Assembly (NCBI GenBank): GCA_964581365.1
Contig: CAZOOF010000039.1
Span: forward strand, 1-20,923
Length of the DNA stretch: 20,923 nucleotides
Reading direction: 5' to 3'
Source of the DNA: JAITWN01 sp964581365
GTDB taxonomy: Bacteria > Pseudomonadota > Gammaproteobacteria > SZUA-140
The translations under genes were made by a program, and so were the position numbers. How positions within the stretch are numbered: the first letter of the stretch is position 1; the number at the start of each line of letters is the position of its first letter. The notes below the pieces were generated by a model, which ran no database searches, was not told where the DNA came from, and saw only the letters and a program-made list of their open reading frames with translations. This document shows positions 6,818 through 12,384 of this stretch, piece after piece.

Positions 6818-7705
6818 TCACTTGTTGCGGGCGGCATCGAGGGCGCGGCACAGCCGCTCTATGCCCTCGAGGATGCGGATCCCCGGACGGGCAATGATGT
6901 CCGGCGGGATGGAATAGAGGTTGTCGAGGCGCACGGCATCCAGCTCTTTCCACCGGCGCCAATATTCTAGTTGCGCCTGCTGATTGGTTGCCGAGGCGCT
7001 ATTGATGATCGCCCGGGGATTGCGCGCGATCACTGCCTCTATCGAAACCGTGGGCGCGATCGGCTCGAGTTCGGCGAAGATGTTACGGCCTCCACACAGC
7101 CGCAGGGAATCGGAAATGAAATGGCCGCCGCTCACCGTCATCAGCGGTCGATCCCAGATCTGGTAGAATACCGTCACCGGCTCGCGCGATGCATAGCGAT
7201 CCTCCAGCGCCTGGAGATTCGCGCGGAGCTCATCCGCAGCGCGGCGGGCAATCTGCTCGCTTCCGGCGAGCCTGCCCAGCATTTCGATATCATCCGCAAT
7301 CTCCGCGACACCGGCGCTCGCGGTCACATGCACGCGCAGGCCCAGCCGCCGCAGGCGTTCGAGATCCCCAGCATCGTTCCCTCCCTTCCAGCCGATGACC
7401 AGGTCCGGCTGCAGAGCAAGGATGCGTTCGATATCGAGGCGGGCGAAATTGCCGACCCGCGGCAGCTTCCGCGCCGCTTCGGGCCAATCGCTGAAATCCA
7501 CCGCGGCAATCAGGCGGTCACCGGCGCCGGCGACGTAGAGAAGTTCGGTGACATGGGGCGCAAGGCTGACGATACGCAGAGTCTGCGCTTCGCCGGCGGC
7601 GCGGAGCGGGCCTGCCAGCAGCAGCAGCAGGATACAGCCCCACAGCAGTGGACCCCAGCGGCGCAATACGGCGCTGAAAGCGTAAAACCCGTTCAGCTCA
7701 GCCAA
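6818..7705 (-). CDS. btuF: Vitamin B12-type ABC transporter substrate-binding protein, BtuF-like
   Basis: A periplasmic protein of the helical-backbone metal/corrinoid-binding class that would hand cobalamin to BtuCD. After an N-terminal hydrophobic segment (WGCILLLLLAGPLRAA, a likely signal peptide) comes TLRIVSLAPHVTELLYVAGAGDRLIAAV, then RVGNFARLDIERILALQPDLVIGW, the classic BtuF N-lobe. The C-lobe has YQIWDRPLMTVSGGHFISDSL and LCGGRNIF. The length of 295 is slightly above E. coli BtuF (266). The only in-frame early start I find is TTG at 7705, overlapping the end of ampE by 13 bases; an internal TTG at 7666 is possible. No strong ribosome binding site is present, so coupling to ampE is likely. 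No BtuC, BtuD or TonB receptor is in the window. Another corrinoid or siderophore is a weaker alternative. Confidence 0.88.
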   Translation of the reverse strand: MAELNGFYAFSAVLRRWGPLLWGCILLLLLAGPLRAAGEAQTLRIVSLAPHVTELLYVAGAGDRLIAAVDFSDWPEAARKLPRVGNFARLDIERILALQPDLVIGWKGGNDAGDLERLRRLGLRVHVTASAGVAEIADDIEMLGRLAGSEQIARRAADELRANLQALEDRYASREPVTVFYQIWDRPLMTVSGGHFISDSLRLCGGRNIFAELEPIAPTVSIEAVIARNPRAIINSASATNQQAQLEYWRRWKELDAVRLDNLYSIPPDIIARPGIRILEGIERLCRALDAARNK

Positions 7706-8598
7706 CCAACGATCGTCAGCGCCGCGAATGCCGTAACCCAGATGATCGCCATGCGATAGACGAGCGCCCGCGTATCGGCGAGCGTATGCTCGTAACCCGC
7801 GGTATCGCCGGGGTCGGCAACCACGCTTTCCTGCAAGCGCAGCGAACCGAGACCACTGCCGACCAGCACCGCGCGGTTACCGCTGTACAGGTCCGGCGCC
7901 ATCGCCGATCCGATCCGCCATTCGGCCAGCGCATCAGAGAAACTGCCGACCAGCGCCTGGCACAGCGCGGTGATCCGCACCGGGATCCAGTCGAGGAACG
8001 CCTGCAGGCGCAGCACCGCCTCCATGTAACCGGGATCGTACTCCTCGGCCGCGTACAGCACCGCCTTGAGCTGAGCCGAGGAACGATAGAGCACCGCACC
8101 GATCGGGCCCAGAACCACGAACCAGAACAGCACCGCCAGCAGACGCTCATGGTTGCGCACCAGAATCATCTCCAGAACCTGCCGGTGCAGATCGACCGGA
8201 TTCTCCGGAGTCGCGGACTGCGGCAACAGTTCCCGCACATGCAGATAGGCGCCTTCCTGATCACCCCTGGCCACTGCATCGCGATAACCGTCGATCTCCT
8301 CGTCGGCACCCCGCCGCCCGATGCAGGCGATCAGCACCACGATGGCGAACGCCAGGCCGACCAGCCAGCCGACGAAGCCGTCGACGGCATCGAGCGCTGC
8401 CTGGAACAAGGCGACACCAGCGACGCCCGGTGCGATCGTCAGCACCACGCCGGCCGGACCATTGAACCAGGCACTGGTGCCGAACCGCGCCCGAAGGCGA
8501 GCAGCGAACTCGATCAGCGCATGAAAGGGTCGCAGCGTCCGGAAGGACCTCCACTTCTCTTCCGTCGCCAGTACGAGGAGAATTGCGATGAGTTTCAT
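7693..8598 (-). CDS. ampE: AmpE-like inner-membrane protein
   Basis: A polytopic membrane protein of the AmpE family, traditionally linked to beta-lactamase regulation through cell-wall recycling; its biochemical activity is not settled. The 301 residues start MKLIAILLVLATEEKW. Membrane segments are visible at about 1-12, 50-70, 73-92, near 155-172 (LLAVLFWFVVLGPIGAVLYR, the best-conserved AmpE segment) and at the C-terminus (IIWVTAFAALTIVGWL). The length fits the family (about 285). The ATG overlaps the ampD stop by four bases, and the 3' end overlaps the btuF-like gene by 13 bases, so the three form one operon. AmpE is distantly similar to CobD/CbiB in corrinoid synthesis, but order and length here clearly favour AmpE. 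Confidence 0.9.
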   Translation of the reverse strand: MKLIAILLVLATEEKWRSFRTLRPFHALIEFAARLRARFGTSAWFNGPAGVVLTIAPGVAGVALFQAALDAVDGFVGWLVGLAFAIVVLIACIGRRGADEEIDGYRDAVARGDQEGAYLHVRELLPQSATPENPVDLHRQVLEMILVRNHERLLAVLFWFVVLGPIGAVLYRSSAQLKAVLYAAEEYDPGYMEAVLRLQAFLDWIPVRITALCQALVGSFSDALAEWRIGSAMAPDLYSGNRAVLVGSGLGSLRLQESVVADPGDTAGYEHTLADTRALVYRMAIIWVTAFAALTIVGWLS

Positions 8599-9170
8599 CG
8601 ACTGCCCCTGTTATCTCTCCCGATGTGGAGCAAAGTATACAACCTATCCCAATCGAACATAGGGCCGGGGTCGGTCTTGCGTCCGGGAGAGATATGGCAG
8701 TGGCCGACGATCCGGGCCGGTGTGATGCCAGGATAGTGGCGCATGAGCTGACGCAACACGCTGGCCAGACATTGGTACTGAATCGCCCCGTAGGGTTCCT
8801 CGTCACAGCCTTCGAGTTCGATGCCGACCGAAAAATCGTTGCAGGCCCGGCGGCCTTCAAACATCGACTCGCCGGCATGCCAGGCGCGCATATCGAAAGG
8901 AACATACTGCACCATGGCGCCATCACGGCGGATCAGCAGATGCGCCGAAACCCGGAGACCGGCGATCGCGCGGAAGTATTCATGCTGTCCCGGGTCGAGC
9001 GTGTTGGTGAACAGCGCATCTATCGCGCCTCCACCGTAACGGCGCGGAGGCAGGCTGATGCCATGGATGACGGCCAGATCTATGCAGCAACCCTCTGGCC
9101 GCGCGTCGCAGTTGGGCGAAAGCAAACGGCGCGCTGGCCACAGCCATCCATCTTCGATGCGATAGTTCAT
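8595..9170 (-). CDS. ampD: 1,6-anhydro-N-acetylmuramyl-L-alanine amidase AmpD
   Basis: A cytoplasmic zinc amidase that removes the peptide from anhydro-muropeptides during wall recycling, keeping the inducer level for AmpR low. The catalytic zinc ligands are visible: His in AVIHGISLPPRRYGGG, and His and Asp in VGHCHISPGRKTDPGP. Between them lie SAHLLIRRDGAMVQYVPF, RAWHAGES and DFSVGIELEG, all typical. The start at 9170 gives 191 residues, close to the usual 187, and puts the conserved LLSPNCDARPEG near the N-terminus. An in-frame ATG at 9257 would add 29 unrelated residues and has no clear ribosome binding site. It heads the ampD-ampE-btuF operon, overlapping ampE by ATGA. No ampR or ampC is present. 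Confidence 0.95.
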   Translation of the reverse strand: MNYRIEDGWLWPARRLLSPNCDARPEGCCIDLAVIHGISLPPRRYGGGAIDALFTNTLDPGQHEYFRAIAGLRVSAHLLIRRDGAMVQYVPFDMRAWHAGESMFEGRRACNDFSVGIELEGCDEEPYGAIQYQCLASVLRQLMRHYPGITPARIVGHCHISPGRKTDPGPMFDWDRLYTLLHIGRDNRGSR

Positions 9171-9365
9171 CGGTTGCAAGCATCCCCCCACGAGCGCCAC
9201 GCTGTCATCATGCCACATCCCCGAAGTCGAACCCGCACGGAACAACGCAAGATCCATGCCGCGGGAAAGACCTGGTGCACGCGTTGCAAGCGACCGCGAA
9301 ACTTGCTAAAAACACTTGAAAAGTCCGCAGAAACCACGACAAGAAGAAAGGGGGACGCAGTAGCC

Positions 9366-9632
9366 ATGAAGATTCAGATTGCCTGCGGTCGAAAGCTCGG
9401 GATTGCAGCTTCAGCAGTCATGCTCACCATCGCCTTGGCGCTTGCGGGCTGCGCGGGCAATACCCCGCGGAGCGATGCGAACGGACCCAGCGCGGCCTCC
9501 CCCAGCGCCGGTCCGGACGCGGAAACGCGCTGCCGCGCCGCGATCGCCGACGTTACCAAAATGTGCGCGGACGACCCCTCTTCCTCGCGCTGCAACGAGG
9601 CCAAAGCTCGCTCACGAGCCGCCTGCATCTGA
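9366..9632 (+). CDS. Small lipoprotein with four regularly spaced cysteines
   Basis: I do not recognise the family. The 88-residue product has a lipoprotein signal peptide ending in the lipobox LAGC (Cys29); Ala follows the cysteine, which favours the outer membrane. After a Ser/Pro/Ala-rich linker the last 33 residues carry four cysteines at 56, 67, 76 and 87, spaced C-x10-C-x8-C-x10-C. This symmetry fits a disulfide-locked helical hairpin. A purine-rich site AAGGGGGA (9349 region) lies about 11 bases before the ATG, rather far. A possible promoter is TTGCAA (9284-9289) and TAAAAA (9307-9312), 17 bp apart. It is divergent from ampD; the reading frame stays open upstream through the ampD complement, but that part is an antisense shadow. 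Confidence 0.75.
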   Translation: MKIQIACGRKLGIAASAVMLTIALALAGCAGNTPRSDANGPSAASPSAGPDAETRCRAAIADVTKMCADDPSSSRCNEAKARSRAACI

Positions 9633-9663
9633 GGCCGATCCGGGCGAATGTCGGAAAACTGGA

Positions 9664-9739
<76 letters not shown>

Positions 9740-9773
9740 TGAAGCGATGGGCGCCCCCGCGAGGCCGCGCCCG

Positions 9774-9779
9774 AGTATA
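9774..9779 (-). promoter_or_regulatory. Candidate -10 element of tRNA-Thr
   Basis: TATACT on the minus strand is followed by a GC-rich discriminator (CGGGCGCGG), as usual for stringently controlled stable-RNA promoters. The nearest -35-like hexamer (TTGACG, 9797-9792) is only 12 bp away, too close for a normal promoter, so the -35 element remains unassigned. Confidence 0.35.
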
Positions 9780-9880
9780 AGAGATGCCCTGCGTCAAGGG
9801 AAGGGTTTCCGGCCTGCTGATCGGTCAGCACCACTGCACGATGGGCCGACCTGAACGATCCCGAGGCTCGCGCGAGCCGA

Positions 9881-10303
9881 TCAGGCGACGACGCGGGGCC
9901 TCACCCGCACGACCACTTCGATGCCGTCGATCACCGTTCCCGCCGGCGGCTCAGGCAACTCCCGGATATCGATTGCATCCAGCGGAAGATCCATCAGCAT
10001 GCCCGTATCGACGTTATAGATATGGTGGTGCGGATGGGTGGTCGAATCGTAGAACACCTTGTTCGGATCGATGATCACTTCCCGGATCAGACGATGGCGC
10101 GAGAACAGGCCCAGCGTATTGTAGACCGTCGCCTTGGATACCTGGCCGTTCCGTTCGTTGACGCGCTCGAGGATCTGGTCCGCTGAAAGATGCTGCGGAC
10201 AGGCGAAGAGCACTTCCGCGATCTGGATTCGCTGCTGCGTTGGTTTGATGCCGCGCGCCTGCAGCAGATTGGCCATGTCCGAACGTGTTCTATTTCTGTC
10301 CAT
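9881..10303 (-). CDS. Fur-family transcriptional regulator, Irr-like
   Basis: A metal- or haem-responsive repressor of the Fur superfamily, 140 residues. The winged-helix part runs from about residue 10 to 80, with GIKPTQQRIQIAEVLF and the recognition helix SKATVYNTLGLFSRHRL (56-72). The dimerisation part has the His-rich stretch HPHHHIYNVDTG (90-101) and ends IDGIEVVVRVRPR. The wording LPEPPAGTVIDGIEVVVRV and ATVYNTL is closer to Irr of alphaproteobacteria than to Fur or Zur. Both CxxC structural zinc motifs of Fur are missing; the only cysteine is Cys35, in a Cys-Pro pair, the signature of haem regulatory motifs. Start ATG at 10303 has GAGG seven bases upstream. An Irr-box-like palindrome lies 39-55 bases before the start. 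A PerR-like role is the main alternative. Confidence 0.85.
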   Translation of the reverse strand: MDRNRTRSDMANLLQARGIKPTQQRIQIAEVLFACPQHLSADQILERVNERNGQVSKATVYNTLGLFSRHRLIREVIIDPNKVFYDSTTHPHHHIYNVDTGMLMDLPLDAIDIRELPEPPAGTVIDGIEVVVRVRPRVVA

Positions 10304-10341
10304 CAGCCTGCCTCATGCCCGCCTGGCGGGCCGCCACCGAA

Positions 10342-10358
10342 TTTAGCTTCATTCTAAA
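10342..10358 (-). promoter_or_regulatory. Irr-box (ICE)-like palindrome before the Irr-like gene
   Basis: On the minus strand the 17-mer TTTAGAATGAAGCTAAA matches the iron control element of alphaproteobacterial Irr (about TTTAGAAYNRTTCTAAA, from memory) at all but two specified positions, with intact outer arms TTTAG/CTAAA. It contains TAGAAT, a five-of-six match to a -10 hexamer, so a bound regulator would block this promoter. Autoregulation is inferred; the same site also faces the divergent gene at 10493. Confidence 0.55.
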
Positions 10359-10492
10359 CTATTGCCGCACCGATTTTCACCCACGGCGTCAATTCACCGG
10401 CACATTTCGGTTTTGCGAGCTATTTCCTATAGCTTCCCCAGCCGCCGCCGTTACCGAGACAGCTGGGCCAACGCCCGTGGAATGTGAGAACG

Positions 10493-11569
10493 ATGGATAA
10501 TCTGCTCCCCACGATCACCGTTTTGATGGCCGAGGCATCGGTCGTTCTGCTGATCCTTCTCGGCTTCCTGTCCTGGCGCTACCTGCGCCGCAAGCGGCAG
10601 CATGAAGCGGAGTTGGAAACTCTGATCGCCATGGCGCAGGGCCGCGAAGTCACTCTGCCGCCCGCGACGACAGCAAAACCGGCGACGACCCCATCCGGGT
10701 CCGGACAGGAATCCGCATCACCTGGTATCGAGGCGGAAAAGGAGGCCGATCAGACCGAGGCACAATCGCCGCTGGCCGCTGATGAGCAGGCTCCCGCAGT
10801 GGAGTCGATTCAGCAACCGGTCTCGCCCACCGTCGCTGATCAGAGCGAGATCATGGCGCGACTGGCGGAGATCCGCCACGCCCAGGAACTGATGGACGGC
10901 AAGCTCAACCAGTTGCGTCACGATCACCAGAAACTCGCCGCGAGCATCTTCCGTGCACTGGAAAAAACCGGGAAGGAGATGGCCGCCGGCCGGCATGAGA
11001 TCGACCGGACGCATCAGCTCCTCAACGAGCTGCGCAAGCGGATTACCGCGCTGCCGACCCTGCTCGCGGCTCCGCTGTCAGCCATCCATCTGCCCCAAGC
11101 GCAGGCCACGAAGAGCGGACCCGCAAGCGCTGCGCCGGAAGCCCCGCCGTCACCACCTGCAACCACCAGCCCGGTGGAAGCCGACAGCTCACCGGCCATG
11201 GCGCTGGATACGGGAGAAATCCAGGGCCTCGACCCACAGGATCCGGATCTTGTCCTGGATCAGGAAACCCTCGAACGCCTCGCCGAGCCGGTCTCTCGCC
11301 CCCCCGGAAACGGGGGCATCGCGGTCGAGGAAATCAGTCTCGACAACCTCGACCCTCAGGACATTCATGAAGCGATCGGGGGAAAATCGTCGCTATTCTC
11401 CACGCCGACCCAGGTATTTTTTCAGTCCTCGACCCAGGACATGGCCCAAGGATGGTACTTCAGCGTGGACGGCGGACCGCCCCAGGGGCCATTCAGTGAC
11501 AAACTGACCGCAGAACTGGTCATGGAGGAAGTCACAGGAAGCGCTCCGCTACGCAGGGAGCTGGGCTGA
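10493..11569 (+). CDS. Membrane-anchored coiled-coil protein with GYF-like C-terminus, function unknown
   Basis: I do not recognise a named family. The 358-residue product starts MDNLLPTITVLMAEASVVLL with a single membrane helix at about 8-28, followed by the basic stretch RYLRRKRQ, so the rest is probably cytoplasmic. Residues 45-115 are a Pro/Ala/Glu/Gln-rich linker. About 117-186 are a predicted coiled coil (IMARLAEIRHAQELMDGKLN onward). A second Pro/Ala linker and an acidic stretch follow, and residues 320-350 (GWYFSVDGGPPQGPFSD) resemble a GYF_2-type domain, which binds proline-rich peptides in other proteins. The layout recalls envelope or division scaffolds, but this is only a resemblance. 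A GTG start at 10484 would add three residues; no strong ribosome binding site supports either start. It is divergent from the Irr-like gene and has no terminator of its own on this strand. Confidence 0.8.
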   Translation: MDNLLPTITVLMAEASVVLLILLGFLSWRYLRRKRQHEAELETLIAMAQGREVTLPPATTAKPATTPSGSGQESASPGIEAEKEADQTEAQSPLAADEQAPAVESIQQPVSPTVADQSEIMARLAEIRHAQELMDGKLNQLRHDHQKLAASIFRALEKTGKEMAAGRHEIDRTHQLLNELRKRITALPTLLAAPLSAIHLPQAQATKSGPASAAPEAPPSPPATTSPVEADSSPAMALDTGEIQGLDPQDPDLVLDQETLERLAEPVSRPPGNGGIAVEEISLDNLDPQDIHEAIGGKSSLFSTPTQVFFQSSTQDMAQGWYFSVDGGPPQGPFSDKLTAELVMEEVTGSAPLRRELG

Positions 11570-11610
11570 TCCGCCCTTCGGGACATGAGCGAAACTCCAG
11601 GCTTTGGCGC

Positions 11611-11640
11611 AAAAAAAAACCCCGGAGGGACATCCGGGGT
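11611..11640 (-). terminator. Rho-independent terminator, second of a tandem pair
   Basis: On the minus strand CCCCGGA and TCCGGGG (11620-11626 and 11633-11639) pair perfectly around a 6-base loop and are followed by nine T. It ends minus-strand transcription coming from the 55-codon gene, or whatever passes the first terminator 78 bases upstream. It also protects the convergent gene ending at 11569 from antisense reading. Confidence 0.9.
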
Positions 11641-11717
11641 CGAAATGGAGAGATTGAAAGAACCTGCGTCGCTGATTCCATAGACAGCTCATCGCCGCCG
11701 GGGTTCAACCAGGTAAC

Positions 11718-11744
11718 AAAAAAAACCCCGCGAGGGGTGCGGGG
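11718..11744 (-). terminator. Rho-independent terminator, first of a tandem pair
   Basis: On the minus strand CCCCGC and GCGGGG (11726-11731 and 11739-11744) pair around a 7-base loop, followed by eight T. It lies 39 bases after the stop codon of the 55-codon gene at 11783 and supports that this gene is transcribed on the minus strand. Confidence 0.9.
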
Positions 11745-11782
11745 CAAGGGGGGTTGCTGCTAGGAGAGAGAGGGTTAATCGA

Positions 11783-11950
11783 TCAGGCGCGCGCCTTCAG
11801 GCAACCGTGAAGTTCCCGATCCCCCATCGGACGGCGGTAAAGCTCGGGAATCGTCAACTCCCGCGCCCGCCTACGCTGCAGCTCGGCCACGGCCGTAGTC
11901 GCACGCTCGGATTGTTTCTTCGCCTCGAGGCCCGTCACGTCTTGCGTCAT
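11783..11950 (-). CDS. Small basic protein of unknown function, 55 residues, sigma-54 promoter
   Basis: I do not recognise this protein. It starts MTQDVTGLEAKKQSERATTA, probably one amphipathic helix to about residue 31, then continues ELTIPELYRRPMGDREL and ends GCLKARA. It is basic, with one cysteine, no signal peptide and no membrane helix. The start is well supported: GGAGGG lies seven bases before the ATG. The frame stays open for another 150 codons upstream, but that part has no suitable start and overlaps other features. The gene is a complete unit, with a near-consensus sigma-54 promoter at 11994-12009 and a terminator 39 bases after the stop. A regulated stress, nitrogen or surface function is suggested by the promoter type only. 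Confidence 0.65.
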   Translation of the reverse strand: MTQDVTGLEAKKQSERATTAVAELQRRRARELTIPELYRRPMGDRELHGCLKARA

Positions 11951-11993
11951 CTTGCATCCCTCCGTGAGGATGAGGTGTGTCTGAGCCATATCT

Positions 11994-12009
11994 AGCACCT
12001 TCCGTGCCA
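11994..12009 (-). promoter_or_regulatory. Sigma-54 (RpoN) -24/-12 promoter
   Basis: On the minus strand TGGCACGGAAGGTGCT fits the consensus TGGCACRNNNNTTGCW at all but one specified base. The invariant GG (-24) and GC (-12) are exactly 10 bp apart. Transcription would start near 11983, about 33 bases before the 55-codon gene, whose strong ribosome binding site lies in this leader. Such promoters need an AAA+ enhancer-binding activator; none is encoded in the window. Confidence 0.7.
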
Positions 12010-12094
12010 GACAATCAGCCCCAAGCTGGATCCGACATATCAATGACTTACATAAACCAACCCAAAGACCAAGCGTCTGCGAGCGCCAGAAAAC

Positions 12095-12109
12095 GGTGCA
12101 TAGCGCACC
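12095..12109 (-). repeat. Inverted repeat GGTGC-N5-GCACC
   Basis: A perfect 5-bp dyad with a 5-base centre, 86-100 bases upstream of the -24 element of the sigma-54 promoter and 18 bases after the stop of the two-helix membrane protein gene. Two readings are possible: a binding site for the activator of the sigma-54 promoter, or a weak terminator for the RHS operon (the stem is followed by GTTTTC on the minus strand). It is not the NtrC site, whose arms are in the opposite order. Confidence 0.4.
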
Positions 12110-12126
12110 TGCAGGGCGCCATTTGA

Positions 12127-12384
12127 TCAGCCATCCGACGCCACGAAGCTCAATGCGAAAACCAGCAGTACCATGAGTAGCGCCGCTCCCCGGAACAGTT
12201 CGTAAAGCAGACGTCCGGGGCGATTCAGCAGATGACGGGGCGGCAGTGTGTTGCGTAATGCAGCAGGGACCGCGCCGGGGTCGGATATGAACCTTTTGGG
12301 CCAGCACCACAGCACGCTGGCCGCCGCCAGGCAGACCAGGGCTGAAACGACGATCGCCACCCAGAGCAGAGCACTGACACTCAT
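12127..12384 (-). CDS. Small two-helix membrane protein, candidate immunity partner of the RHS protein
   Basis: No family recognised. The 85 residues hold two membrane helices, about 5-27 (ALLWVAIVVSALVCLAAASV) and 64-82 (FRGAALLMVLLVFALSFVA), joined by a basic loop (WPKRFISD, RHLLNRPGR). By the positive-inside rule the loop faces the cytoplasm and both ends the periplasm. The ATG overlaps the RHS stop codon (ATGA, four bases), so the two are translationally coupled. A small gene directly after an RHS C-terminus is the usual place of the immunity gene in polymorphic toxin systems, and membrane proteins of this size protect against pore-forming toxins. That function is inferred from position and topology. 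A structural or assembly helper of the RHS protein is the alternative. Confidence 0.7.
   Translation of the reverse strand: MSVSALLWVAIVVSALVCLAAASVLWCWPKRFISDPGAVPAALRNTLPPRHLLNRPGRLLYELFRGAALLMVLLVFALSFVASDG

Noticed and set aside
7786..8736. Plus-strand ORF of 316 codons over ampE and ampD
   Set aside because: Antisense shadow of two clearly recognised genes; no domain and no start signal.
8625..9365. Upstream part of the 335-codon plus-strand ORF that ends with the lipoprotein
   Set aside because: This part is the complement of ampD. The lipoprotein signal peptide begins at the ATG at 9366, which fixes the true start.
9865..9878. Perfect palindrome GGCTCGCGCGAGCC after the Irr-like gene as terminator
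   Set aside because: No U-run follows on either strand and the hairpin loop would be too small; possibly chance in GC-rich DNA.
11532..11747. Minus-strand ORF across the tandem terminators
   Set aside because: It reads through two strong hairpins and their U-runs and overlaps the end of the convergent gene; not a plausible gene.
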